Assembly: GCF_000974485.1 (NCBI RefSeq)
Contig: NZ_BBOM01000011.1
Coordinates: 372,001 to 436,000, forward strand
Direction of reading: 5' to 3'
Source: Streptomyces sp. NBRC 109706
GTDB lineage: Bacteria; Actinomycetota; Actinomycetes; Streptomycetales; Streptomycetaceae
Length of the DNA stretch: 64,000 nucleotides
In this document: positions 16,742-25,817 of the stretch, in pieces
Numbering within the stretch: the stretch's first letter is position 1
How the letters are laid out: the number at the start of each line of letters is the position of its first letter
Notes under the pieces: model-generated
The model's database searches: none
The model's input: the letters and a program-made list of their open reading frames with translations, nothing else
Told to the model about the DNA's origin: nothing
Translations under genes and position numbers: made by a program

Positions 16742-19700
16742 ATGTACGAGCTTGCCCGGGTCCGCCTCTACTCCATCGGCCCCGCCGGCGCCCGCTACGC
16801 CGACACCGTGCTCGACCTGCGCGGCGTCGGCGCCCCCGTGCCCGAACCCGCCCCCACCCAGGCGGACTTCTTCGAGGAGGAGCCCACCGGGCCGCCGCTG
16901 CGCCCGGCGCCGGCCGGGGTGCTCTTCCTGGAGAACGGCGGCGGCAAGTCGGTGCTGCTCAAGCTGATCTTCTCGGTGATGCTGCCAGGACACCGCAACA
17001 CCCTGGGCGGCGCCAGCTCCGGCGTGCTGCGGAAGTTCCTGCTCGCCGACGACTGCGGCCATGTCGCCCTGGAGTGGCAGCACACCCGCACCGGCGAGAC
17101 CGTGGTGGTCGGCAAGTGCAGCGAGTGGCGCGGACGCCAGGTCTCCAGCGACCCGCGCAAGTTCGCCGAGGCGTGGTACTCCTTCCGGCCCGGCCCCGGC
17201 ATGAGCCTGGACTCGCTGCCCGTCGCCGAGTCCACGGCGCTGCGCGGCCCCGCGCCAGCCGACGGCACCTCCGGCGCCAGGGGCCGGCGCCGCACCATGA
17301 AGGGCTTCCGCGACGTCCTCACCGACACCGCCCGCGCCTACCCCAACCTCGACGTGGTCTGGGAGGAGATCCACGAACGCTGGATCGAGCATCTGGGCGG
17401 CCTCGGCCTCGACCCCGAACTCTTCCGCTACCAACGGGAGATGAACGCCGACGAGGGAGAGGCCGCCGGTCTCTTCGCGGTCAAGAACGACGCCGACTTC
17501 ACCGATCTGCTGCTGCGCGCCGTCACCGATCCGAGGGACACCGACGGGCTGGCCGATCTGGTCCACGGCTTCGCCGACAAGCTGGGCCGCCGTGCCGAGC
17601 TGACCGCCGAACGCGATTTCACGGCCGGCTCCGTCGAACTGCTGCGGCAGGTCACCGAGGCGGCCGGGCAGCGCGAGGGCGCCCGTTCGGTGCACGGCGC
17701 GGCCGAGCACCGCGCCCGGGCGCTCAGCCGCCGCCTCGCCGCCCGTGCCGCCACCGAGCGCGAGCTGGCCGGCGAGCTGGCCGAGCGCGCCGAGCGCGGC
17801 GCCGAGACGGTCGCCGCCGCCGAGCGCGACACCGGCACCGCGCTCCGCACCGCCGCCGAACTCGCCTACCGGCACGCCTCGTTGGCCCTCGCGGCCGCCG
17901 AGCGGGCCGCCACCGCGCAACGCCGCGAACTGCTGGAGGCCCGCACCCAACAGGCCGCCTGGGAAGCCGCCGAGACGGTCCTCGCCCACCGCGCCGCCGC
18001 CGACCGCGCGGCCAGGGTCGCGGCCGCCATCAGGGAGGCCGAGCGGGACGCGGCGCCCGCGCTGGCCGCCCGGAGCCGGGCCGCCGCCGATCTGGTCCGC
18101 GCCCTGCACCGCGCCGCCGAGCGCGGCGAACGATCGGCCGCCGACCACGAGGAGCACTCCGGCGCCCTGCTGCGGGCCGCCGAATCCGCGCACCGCGACG
18201 CCACCACGGCGGCCACGGAGGCCCAACGCGCCCGCAGCGAGGCCGAACACCTGCGCCAGCGGCTCGCCGAGGTGGCCCAGGAGACGGCCGAGGCGGTCAG
18301 CGCCGGCTGGCTGACGGACGGCCCCGGAGCCGATCCGGCGCGCGCCGCGCTGGCCGCCGCCGACGCCGAACGCACGGCCGTCGCCGCGTTCGAGACCGCG
18401 CGCGCCTCCGCGAGCCGGGGCGCCGAGCGCGCCAGGGAGAGCGCCGCCGAGCGGGCCGCGGCCGAGCTGGCGGCGGCCCGCGCCGCCGACGCCGCCGGGG
18501 CCGCCGAGTCCGCGCTCGCCGCCGAGCGGGCCACGGCCGGCGCGCTCGCCGCCGAACCCCGGCTCGCCGCCCTGCTGGGCGTGGCCGGCGAAGCGGGCCG
18601 GCCGGGCCTTTCGGTCGACGATCTCGACAACAACGCCGAGACGCTGGCCGGCCTCCTCGACGATGCCGTGGAGTCCGCCGAGCGCCGGCTCTTCGAGCTG
18701 CGCACGGCCGCCGCCGACGACGCCAGGATGCTCGCCGCCCTCGGCGACGGCGGGCTGCTGCCGCCCGGCCCCGATGTGCTGGCCACGGTCGAGTTCCTCG
18801 GCGAACACGGCATTCCCGCGCTGCCAGGATGGCGCTATCTGGCCCAGGCGGTGGCCCCGGCCGACCATGCGGCCGTGCTGGCCGCCCGCCCCGAGCTGGT
18901 CGACGGCGTCGTCATCACCGACCAGGCCAGCCACGACCGCGCCCGCGAGGTGCTGGCCGAGGCCGCGCTGCTGCCCCGTTCGGCGGTCGCCGTCGGCACG
19001 GCCGCCGCCCTGCTGGCGCCGACGCCGGCGCCCGGCGGCCAGGACAGCGGGGTCTTTCTGGTGCCGCCCAACCCGGCGATGCACGACGAGCGCGCCGCCG
19101 ACGACGAGCGCCAGGCCCTGCGCGCCAGGGCCGCCGCCAGGGACGGCGACATCCGCGCGCTCGCCGCCCGGATCGGCGAGGACCGCTCGCTGGCCGCCAG
19201 GATCGCCTCCTGGCGGGCCGGCTGCCCCGTCGGCCGCCTCGCCGAGCTGGCCGCGGCCGCCGAACGCACCGGGCTGGCCGCCGCCGAGGCCGAGGCCCGC
19301 GGCACCACCGCCGTCGCCCGCGCCATCGAGGCGGAGGAGGCCGCAGCCGAGGCCGCCCGCGCCAGGGACGAACGCCAGGAGGTGGCCCAGCGCGCCCGCC
19401 GCTCGGCCGACGCGCTGGCCGGCCTCGCCCATCGGCTGCGCGAACGCGGCCGATGGCAGTCCCGGCTACGGGAGTTGGCCGCCGAGACGGCCGAGGCCGA
19501 GGCGCGCGCCACGGAGCGGCTGGCCGCCGCCCAGGCCGCCGACGAGGACCGCCGCGCCGCCCAGCGCGCCGCCGACGACGCCCGCCGCACCGCCAGGGCG
19601 CTGCGCGCCGAACGCGCCGAGGTCTCCGGCGCCCCCGAGGAGGAGCCGACCCCCGCCGGGGGCTCGGCCCCGCCGCCCGACGAGTCGCTGCCCACCCTCC

Positions 19701-21379
19701 GCGAGGCCTACCGTTCCGCCGCCCGGCTCTACGAGAAGGTCGGCGTCGGCGCCGATCTGCGCGCCGAGCAGGCCAGGGCCGAGGGCGACGAGAGCGCCGC
19801 CCGCGCCGCGCTCGACCGGCTGAGCAACAAGGTCCGCACCCGCGCCGCCCGCCTCCTTGAGGGCCCCGAGGGCGCCGACGGCCCCTCCCGGCAGGCCGCC
19901 GGCTCCCGCGCCGAGGCCCAGGTCCAGCTGCTGGAGTCCCGTTCGGCCGCCGCCAGCGAGCGCCTTGGCCGGCTGCGCGGCGAGGCCGAGCGGCTCGCCC
20001 CGGCCGACGGCGCCGCCCATATCGAGCTGCCGGCCGAGCGGATCCCGACCGACGCCGACCGCGCCGCCGAGCTGCTGCGCGAGGCCGACGCCGAAGTCGC
20101 CGCGCGCCAGGAGGCGTTGGCCACCGCCCAGGCCGCGCACCGGGATCTGGCCGCCCAGCACGCCGAGGCCGTCGGCGCGGCCGACGGCTTCGCGGAGAAC
20201 GCCGCGCACCTCGGCGACCAACTGCGCGATCCCGGCGAGGCGTCGGCCGAACCCGTCGAGGCGCCCGAGCCCTTTCCCGGCTCCATCGAGGAGGCCCGCG
20301 CCGCCGTCGGCGACGCCCGCCGCGCGCTGCGCGCCGCCGGCGCCGGCCTGGCCACCGCGGAGTCCGCCGTCCGCGACGCCTGCGACCAGCTGATCCGGCA
20401 CGCCAACGCCACCCGCTTCGAACAGGTCCGCACCCCGGCCAGGGCCCAGATCAGGGAGCTGCCCGCCGCCGCGCTGCCCACCCACGCCGCCGCCTGGGCC
20501 CAGGCATTCGCGCCCCGACTGCGCGTTCTGGGCGACGAGTTGATCCAGCTGGAGCGGAACCGCGACGGCATCGTCGACCGGCTGCGCGGGCTGGTCGAGT
20601 CAGGGCTTGCCACGCTGCGCTCGGCCCAGCGGCTCTCCCGGCTCCCCGAGGGGCTCGGGGAGTGGTCGGGGCAGGAGTTCCTGCGCATCCGCTTCGACGA
20701 GCCGGACCAGGCCACCCTCACCGAACGCCTGGGCGAGGTGGTGGACGAGGTCACCCGCGCCGCCGTCCGGAAGAACTCCGACCTCCGCAGGGACGGCATG
20801 TCCCTGCTGCTGCGCGGGGTGCACGCCGCGCTGCGCCCGCGCGGGGTGCGGGTGGAGATCCTCAAACCGGACGCGGTGCTGCGCGCCGAGCGGGTGCCCG
20901 TCGGCCAGATGGGCGACGTCTTCTCCGGCGGCCAGCTGCTCACCGCCGCCATCGCCCTGTACTGCACGATGGCCGCGCTGCGCGGCAACGACCGGGGTCG
21001 GGACCAACACCGGCACGCCGGCACGCTGTTCCTCGACAACCCCATCGGCCGCGCCAACGCCACCTACCTGTTGGAGCTGCAACGCGCCGTCGCCGACGCC
21101 CTCGGCGTCCAACTGCTCTACACCACGGGCCTCTTCGACACCACGGCACTCGCCGAGTTCCCGCTGGTCATCCGGCTGCGCAACGACGCCGATCTGCGGG
21201 CCGGGCTGAAGTACATCAGCGTGGAGGAGCATCTGCGGCCCGGGCTGCCCGATGTCGACACCGGCGCCGAGCCGGTGCACGGCGAGGTCACGGCGACCCG
21301 GGTCTACCGCCGCCCGTCCCCGCCGAACACGTCCAACCCCGCCGGGCCGTCGGGCTCGGTGTCGGCGAGCCGGCCCTGA
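16742..21379 (+). CDS. SMC/MksB/JetC-like coiled-coil ATPase
   Basis: A 1,545-residue protein from ATG 16742. The N-terminal head has LFLENGGGKSVLLKLIFSVM (Walker A, Lys69) and the LPGHRNTLGG loop that follows. Residues about 300-1,290 are very Ala/Glu/Arg-rich heptad sequence, interrupted about 610-720 by a globular hinge-like part (TVEFLGEHGIPALPGWRYLAQAV, DQASHDRAREVL). The C-terminal head has FSGGQLLTAAIALYCTMA (ABC signature, about 1394) and LFLDNPIGRAN: Walker B Asp1432 is followed by Asn, not the usual catalytic Glu. LYTTGLFD looks like the H-loop/switch region. This is the motor of a MukBEF/MksBEF/Wadjet-like complex, which extrudes DNA loops in characterised systems. Its last 76 bases overlap a convergent gene. 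No JetD-type nuclease follows. Confidence 0.8.
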   Translation: MYELARVRLYSIGPAGARYADTVLDLRGVGAPVPEPAPTQADFFEEEPTGPPLRPAPAGVLFLENGGGKSVLLKLIFSVMLPGHRNTLGGASSGVLRKFLLADDCGHVALEWQHTRTGETVVVGKCSEWRGRQVSSDPRKFAEAWYSFRPGPGMSLDSLPVAESTALRGPAPADGTSGARGRRRTMKGFRDVLTDTARAYPNLDVVWEEIHERWIEHLGGLGLDPELFRYQREMNADEGEAAGLFAVKNDADFTDLLLRAVTDPRDTDGLADLVHGFADKLGRRAELTAERDFTAGSVELLRQVTEAAGQREGARSVHGAAEHRARALSRRLAARAATERELAGELAERAERGAETVAAAERDTGTALRTAAELAYRHASLALAAAERAATAQRRELLEARTQQAAWEAAETVLAHRAAADRAARVAAAIREAERDAAPALAARSRAAADLVRALHRAAERGERSAADHEEHSGALLRAAESAHRDATTAATEAQRARSEAEHLRQRLAEVAQETAEAVSAGWLTDGPGADPARAALAAADAERTAVAAFETARASASRGAERARESAAERAAAELAAARAADAAGAAESALAAERATAGALAAEPRLAALLGVAGEAGRPGLSVDDLDNNAETLAGLLDDAVESAERRLFELRTAAADDARMLAALGDGGLLPPGPDVLATVEFLGEHGIPALPGWRYLAQAVAPADHAAVLAARPELVDGVVITDQASHDRAREVLAEAALLPRSAVAVGTAAALLAPTPAPGGQDSGVFLVPPNPAMHDERAADDERQALRARAAARDGDIRALAARIGEDRSLAARIASWRAGCPVGRLAELAAAAERTGLAAAEAEARGTTAVARAIEAEEAAAEAARARDERQEVAQRARRSADALAGLAHRLRERGRWQSRLRELAAETAEAEARATERLAAAQAADEDRRAAQRAADDARRTARALRAERAEVSGAPEEEPTPAGGSAPPPDESLPTLREAYRSAARLYEKVGVGADLRAEQARAEGDESAARAALDRLSNKVRTRAARLLEGPEGADGPSRQAAGSRAEAQVQLLESRSAAASERLGRLRGEAERLAPADGAAHIELPAERIPTDADRAAELLREADAEVAARQEALATAQAAHRDLAAQHAEAVGAADGFAENAAHLGDQLRDPGEASAEPVEAPEPFPGSIEEARAAVGDARRALRAAGAGLATAESAVRDACDQLIRHANATRFEQVRTPARAQIRELPAAALPTHAAAWAQAFAPRLRVLGDELIQLERNRDGIVDRLRGLVESGLATLRSAQRLSRLPEGLGEWSGQEFLRIRFDEPDQATLTERLGEVVDEVTRAAVRKNSDLRRDGMSLLLRGVHAALRPRGVRVEILKPDAVLRAERVPVGQMGDVFSGGQLLTAAIALYCTMAALRGNDRGRDQHRHAGTLFLDNPIGRANATYLLELQRAVADALGVQLLYTTGLFDTTALAEFPLVIRLRNDADLRAGLKYISVEEHLRPGLPDVDTGAEPVHGEVTATRVYRRPSPPNTSNPAGPSGSVSASRP

Positions 21380-21681
21380 CGCCGGGCGGCCTTCCGCGCC
21401 GCCCGGCGCGCCCGCCTGGCCGCCCTGGCGGCGCTGCTGGGCACGGACACCACGCCGTTGCGCTGCCGCCACGCCTGCGAGGTGATCCAGATGTCCAGCA
21501 CGGCCCAGGTCGCCACCACGGAACTGACCAGAGTGGATATCGCCATCGGCAACACCAGCCAGGCGTCCGCCCACAGTCCCAGCAGCACGACGACCAGCTG
21601 AGTGAGCGTCAGCGCGATGATGATCACGGCGCGCACCGCCGCCTTGCGCACCGGGTCCGGCATACGGGGTCTCGCGTACAC
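21304..21681 (-). CDS. Small two-helix membrane protein of unknown function
   Basis: About 125 residues from GTG 21681 (GGGAG-containing RBS upstream; ATG 21663 is an alternative). Two hydrophobic helices, AVIIIALTLTQLVVVLLGLWADAWLVLP and ISTLVSSVVATWAVLDIWIT, are followed by a strongly basic tail, AARAARRARRAARKAARRQGR, probably cytoplasmic. It overlaps the 3' end of the SMC-like gene by 76 bases on the opposite strand and is divergent from the conservon kinase gene. Family not recognised. Confidence 0.65.
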   Translation of the reverse strand: MYARPRMPDPVRKAAVRAVIIIALTLTQLVVVLLGLWADAWLVLPMAISTLVSSVVATWAVLDIWITSQAWRQRNGVVSVPSSAARAARRARRAARKAARRQGRLADTEPDGPAGLDVFGGDGRR

Positions 21682-21942
21682 GCCGATCTCGCTCCCTGCA
21701 CGGTGAGATGCGTGGATATGTCCTCGCCCCATGGTAGAACGCCCCGAACCCTCTCGATGACCGCCCGCGACGGGACGACCACCAGGACGGTCACCGGCCC
21801 GGCCACCGGGACCATCACCGGGTCAAGTCCCATGATTACCAGACAGTTACCCGGCCGGTGGGCGGTGCCGGTAGTAGGCTCGCGTCGTCGAACCGTGACA
21901 ACCACGGCGTACGGGGGCGGCCCGGCGGACCAAGGGGAGGGT

Positions 21943-24315
21943 ATGCGCGTTCGCGGCAGATCGATCCACCGCAGGATCTGGACCCTGGTATTGGTGCCGC
22001 TGCTCTCGCTGTTGGCCGTCTGGGCGTTCGCCGCCATGCTCACCGTGAGCGAGGCGTTCGACGCGCGTGACTCCGCCGCTGCGGCCGACTCCTTCAGCCG
22101 GCCCGCCCACGACGTCCTCGCGGCACTGCAGTCCGAGCGCCGGCACGCCGTGGTCCACCTCGCCGACCCGCGCCGCGCCGACGAGCGGACCGCGTTGGCC
22201 GAGGCCAGGGTGCGGACGGACGAGGAACTGCGCCGCCTCCGCAGGACAACGGAGAACGCCCAGGGGGGTCTTGGCGACTCGGCCCGAAGCCGCCTGGACG
22301 GTCTGTGGCGCACCCTCGACGAGTTGGAGCGGCTGCGCGGGCAGACCGACAGCAACACCATCTCCCTGCCCGGCGCCAGGGACGCCTACAGCGATCTGAC
22401 GTCCTCCTGCCTCCGTTTCCTCGCCGTGCTCCAGCCGGTCGTCGACGCGGGCGACCAGCGGCACGCCAGCGCCGTCGCCGGGCTCGCCCAGGCCCGCGAG
22501 TACATCTCCCAGGAAGACGCCCTGGTCGCCGGCATGTTGGGCACCGGACGGGTCACCGAGGACGAGCAGCGGTCGCTGTCCGATCTGATCTCCCGTCGGC
22601 AGGTCACCCAGCAGCACTCCGTCCCCGACCTTCCGGTGGACGACCGCCAGAGCCACACCGGCTTCTGGGAGAGCGGCACCGCCCGCATCCTCACCGAGGC
22701 CGAGACCCAACTGCTCTCAGGACGGGGCACACCGCTGCCCGAGCACTGGGAGCAGAGCGCGTCCGACGTCCTGGACAGCACCGGCAACCTGGTCGCGGAC
22801 GCCGAGCGGCGGCTGGCCGACCGGCTGGATTCCGCCACCGGGCCCGTGGTGTTGCGCGCGGTGCTCGCCGGCGTCCTCGGCCTGGTGGCCGTGGCGTTGT
22901 CCCTGCTGGTCGCGCTCCGCGGCGGGCGCGATCTGATCCGCGATCTGCGGGCGCTGTCCCACGACGCCAAGGACGCGGCCGACGTCCGGCTGCCCGGCGT
23001 CACCCGCCGCCTGGCGGCCGGCGAGCATGTGGACGTGGAGGTCGAGGCGCCGCGCCTGGAGTACGGCCAGGACGAGCTGGGCGAGATCGGGCGGGCCATC
23101 AACATCCTGCAACGCGAGGCCGTGTCCGCCTCGGTGGAACGCAGCTACACCCGACGCGGCATCTCCGAGGTCTTCGTCAACCTGGCGCGACGCAGCCAGG
23201 TGCTGCTGCACCGTCAACTCCATCTGCTGGAGGCGTTGGAGCGGCGCGACCGGGACGGCGACGAGCGGGTCGACCTGGTCCGTCTCGACCATCTCAGCAC
23301 GCGGATGCGGCGCCATGCCGAGGGCCTGGTGATCCTCTCCGGCGCCGCCCCCACGCGGCAGTGGCGCAAGCCCGAGTCGCTGGCTGAGGTGCTGCGGGTG
23401 GCGGTCGACGAGATCGAGGACTTCGAACGCGTCGAGGTCCGCCCGATGCCCCCGCTGCTGCTGGCGGGCGGCGCGGTCGCCGATGTCGTCCACATCCTCG
23501 CCGAACTCCTGGAGAACGCGGCGGTGTTCTCGCCGCCGCACACCACCGTGCAGGTCTCGGGCGAGCGCGTGCCGCACGGCTGCACCCTGGAGATCCACGA
23601 CCGGGGCCTCGGCATGACCGCCGACGCGCTGCGCGATGCGAACCAACGGCTCGCCGAGATCAGCGAGTTCCAGCTCTCGGACACCGACCGCATCGGCCTC
23701 TTCGTGGTGGCCAGGCTCGCCGAACGGCACCGCATCAGGGTCGCGCTGCGCGAGTCGCCCTACGGCGGCACCACCGCCGTCACCCTGATCCCCGGCGAGC
23801 TGCTGACGGAGATCGAGGAGCCCCGTTCGGCGCCCGAGCGCCTGGTGCCGCCGCCCAGCCGGCCCGCGCTGATGGACGGTCCGATGGACGGCCCGGCCGA
23901 GTTGGCGGCCTCGCTGCGGACACGGACGCGGACGCGCCGCGCCGGGCCGCCGGCCGACACCGAGGAGCACGCGGCAGCTCCCGGCGCCGGCGGCCTGCCG
24001 CGCCGTTCGCCCCGCGTGCTGGTCGCCGACCACGAGCGGCCGCCCGCCGCCGAGGAGCCGCCCGCCGAGGAGCCGGCCCGGCCGGCCGACGGCGTCACGG
24101 GCGCCGGGCTGCCGCGCCGGGTCCGCCGCGCGGCGGCCGAGCCGGCGCCCGAACCGCCGGCCCGCGCCGGCGGCCATCCGGATCCGGAGTCGGCGCCCGA
24201 TCTCGACGCCGAGGAGCTGCGGAACAAGCTGAGCGCGCTGCAACGCGGTTGGCGACGCGGCAGAGAACAGACGGACCCAGGGCGGGGAGACACCCCGCCA
24301 CCCCCTAGCCCCTGA
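21943..24315 (+). CDS. Conservon-type (CvnA-like) nitrate/nitrite-sensor-fold histidine kinase
   Basis: A 790-residue protein from ATG 21943 with AAGGGGAGG immediately upstream. TM1 is RIWTLVLVPLLSLLAVWAFAAML, then an extracytoplasmic helical sensor (about 35-290), TM2 VLRAVLAGVLGLVAVALSLLVALRGG, a HAMP-like linker, and a dimerisation region with INILQREAVSASVERSYTRRGISEVFVNLARRSQVLLHRQL. The HATPase has ELLENAAVFSPPHTTV (N box), DRGLGM (G1) and RIGLFVVARLA (G2). The C-terminal 160 residues are Pro/Ala-rich and disordered. CvnA proteins work in membrane complexes with a roadblock protein, a DUF742 protein and a small GTPase. The roadblock gene follows 28 bases later, but the other two are absent. 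Confidence 0.85.
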   Translation: MRVRGRSIHRRIWTLVLVPLLSLLAVWAFAAMLTVSEAFDARDSAAAADSFSRPAHDVLAALQSERRHAVVHLADPRRADERTALAEARVRTDEELRRLRRTTENAQGGLGDSARSRLDGLWRTLDELERLRGQTDSNTISLPGARDAYSDLTSSCLRFLAVLQPVVDAGDQRHASAVAGLAQAREYISQEDALVAGMLGTGRVTEDEQRSLSDLISRRQVTQQHSVPDLPVDDRQSHTGFWESGTARILTEAETQLLSGRGTPLPEHWEQSASDVLDSTGNLVADAERRLADRLDSATGPVVLRAVLAGVLGLVAVALSLLVALRGGRDLIRDLRALSHDAKDAADVRLPGVTRRLAAGEHVDVEVEAPRLEYGQDELGEIGRAINILQREAVSASVERSYTRRGISEVFVNLARRSQVLLHRQLHLLEALERRDRDGDERVDLVRLDHLSTRMRRHAEGLVILSGAAPTRQWRKPESLAEVLRVAVDEIEDFERVEVRPMPPLLLAGGAVADVVHILAELLENAAVFSPPHTTVQVSGERVPHGCTLEIHDRGLGMTADALRDANQRLAEISEFQLSDTDRIGLFVVARLAERHRIRVALRESPYGGTTAVTLIPGELLTEIEEPRSAPERLVPPPSRPALMDGPMDGPAELAASLRTRTRTRRAGPPADTEEHAAAPGAGGLPRRSPRVLVADHERPPAAEEPPAEEPARPADGVTGAGLPRRVRRAAAEPAPEPPARAGGHPDPESAPDLDAEELRNKLSALQRGWRRGREQTDPGRGDTPPPPSP

Positions 24316-24343
24316 CCACGCACGGAACTCGAAGGCAGGACTG

Positions 24344-24781
24344 ATGACCGTACCGGAGCCCAGCGCTCCCGGCCGAGCGGAACGGCCCGGCGAGGCCGAC
24401 CCCGGGTCGATCGACGCGCTGTTGGACGAACTGGTGGACCGGGTGCCCGACATCCGCCACGCCCTGCTGCTGGCGGCCGACGGCCTGTCCCGCGGCGCCT
24501 CCCGCGCCCTGGGGCGCGCCGACGGCGAACAACTGGCCGCCGTCGCCTCCGGGTTCCACAGCCTGGCGCGGGGCGTCGGCACCCACTTCGAGACGGGCAA
24601 CGCGCGGCAGACGCTGGTCGAGTTGGACGGCGCGTTCCTGCTGGTCACCGCCGCCGGCACGGGCAGTGCGCTGGCCGTGCTCACCGAGTCGGAGGCCGAT
24701 GTGGGCCAGGTCGCCTACGAGATGGCCATGCTGGTCAAACGGCTCGGCCCGCTGCTGGTCACCCCGCCCCGCATCCGCTGA
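24344..24781 (+). CDS. Roadblock/LC7-domain protein (CvnB-like)
   Basis: 145 residues from ATG 24344. After a flexible leader comes a roadblock/LC7 fold: SIDALLDELVDRVPDIRHALLLAADGLSRGASRALGRADGEQLAAVASGFHSLARG, then a central strand ETGNARQTLVELDGAFLLVTAAGTGSALAVLTE and a C-terminal helix VAYEMAMLVKRLG. In conservons CvnB pairs with the CvnA kinase and with the CvnD GTPase, for which roadblock proteins can act as a GAP. It forms an operon with the upstream kinase. The usual DUF742 and GTPase genes do not follow; the next gene is on the other strand. Confidence 0.85.
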   Translation: MTVPEPSAPGRAERPGEADPGSIDALLDELVDRVPDIRHALLLAADGLSRGASRALGRADGEQLAAVASGFHSLARGVGTHFETGNARQTLVELDGAFLLVTAAGTGSALAVLTESEADVGQVAYEMAMLVKRLGPLLVTPPRIR

Positions 24782-24895
24782 GCCCCACCGCCGTCGGCAC
24801 CGTCCGGCGCCCGACCGTCGTCGAATGTCGCGAACGGGTGACAAAGACGGGCGCGGGGCGAACCAAGAACCGCGCGGTCGCGTCCGATTACTGGT

Positions 24896-24942
24896 GACGG
24901 CGGGTTCCGGGACCGACGGGGGTGGCTCCGGGAACCGCCGTC
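24896..24942. terminator. Bidirectional hairpin terminator between roadblock and dipeptidase genes
   Basis: GACGGCGG-(G)-TTCC at 24896-24908 pairs with GGAACCGCCGTC at 24931-24942: 12 base pairs with one bulge and a 22-base loop. It lies between convergent genes and covers the first base pair of the dipeptidase stop codon. Confidence 0.6.
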
Positions 24943-25669
24943 ATCCCGTGCCCAGCGCGGCCCGTTCGACGGGGAAGTCGAAGTGCTCGTCCGGGTAGGG
25001 CTCCTGACGATAGGTGAAATGCCACCATTCGGTGTCGATCGGGACGAACCCCTCCCGGCTCATCGCGTCCCGCAACCGTTCCCTGGCCCGGCGCTGCTCC
25101 GGGTCGGGCTGCTCGGAGTCCGGATGCGAGGCCGGATCGAAGAAGTCGAACGGGGTGCCCATGTCGACCGCCTCGCCGTCGGACCCCAGCAGCGTCAGGT
25201 CGACGGTGCCACCTCTGCTGTGGCCGGATCTCGCCGCCAGATAGCCCTCGTCGAAGAGCCGGTCCTTGGGCACCTCGGGGTAGAAGTCGGCCCGCCGCTC
25301 GGTGGCGTCCGGGTCCTTCGCCCAGCGCAGGAAGTGGTCGACGGCCCGCTGGGGCCGGTAGCAGTCGTAGACCAACAGCCCCAGACCGTCCTCCGCCAGG
25401 GCGGCGCGCACCGCCTCCAGGGCGCGCGCCGCGTCCTCGGCGAGCAGACACTCGGCCTCCGGATAGCCGTCGATCGGCTCGCCCACGAAGTTGTTCCCGC
25501 CGGCGTACCTGATGTCCTGCCGGATCCCGGGCGCCACGTCACCCAGCGCCACGAACCCGGCGGGCGCCCGCTCGGCGCGCGGCGCCACCGGCGCCGGGGC
25601 CACCGACCCCGGCAGTCCGGCCAGCAGTCCGGCGGCCAACACCACGGTCACCACGGGAGCGATACGCAC
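24941..25669 (-). CDS. Secreted D-Ala-D-Ala dipeptidase (VanX-type, peptidase M15D)
   Basis: 242 residues from GTG 25669. An N-terminal signal sequence (RIAPVVTVVLAAGLLAGLPGSVAPAPVA) suggests export. Core motifs of M15D: LLVYDCYRPQRAVDHFLRW (the catalytic Arg lies in DxYRPxxA), RSGHSRGGTVDLTLL (zinc ligands His and Asp in SxHxxGxxxD) and DTEWWHFTYR (Glu base and third zinc ligand His). Family members cleave D-Ala-D-Ala; secreted versions in actinomycetes serve wall turnover rather than VanX-type vancomycin resistance, which needs a cytoplasmic enzyme and vanHA partners not seen here. The 3' end overlaps a terminator hairpin shared with the convergent roadblock gene. Confidence 0.85.
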   Translation of the reverse strand: MRIAPVVTVVLAAGLLAGLPGSVAPAPVAPRAERAPAGFVALGDVAPGIRQDIRYAGGNNFVGEPIDGYPEAECLLAEDAARALEAVRAALAEDGLGLLVYDCYRPQRAVDHFLRWAKDPDATERRADFYPEVPKDRLFDEGYLAARSGHSRGGTVDLTLLGSDGEAVDMGTPFDFFDPASHPDSEQPDPEQRRARERLRDAMSREGFVPIDTEWWHFTYRQEPYPDEHFDFPVERAALGTG

Positions 25670-25817
25670 GATCCACGCCTACCAGCGTCCCGCCCCAGCC
25701 GAAACCGGACACCGGTCTGGGCCCGGCATTCGGGTGGCGCCACACTGGTGGCCACCGGGACGAACTGGCATTGTCCCGGGGAACCATGCGCCAACGACGT
25801 CGCCGATGGAGCCGCCC

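Noticed and set aside
16478..19432. Open frame of 984 codons on the minus strand
   Set aside because: Shadow of the Ala/Glu/Arg-rich coiled coil of the SMC-like gene; no RBS or motif.
24941..25669. Vancomycin-resistance vanX
   Set aside because: The protein has a signal peptide and no vanH/vanA/vanRS neighbours, so a wall-turnover dipeptidase is more likely.
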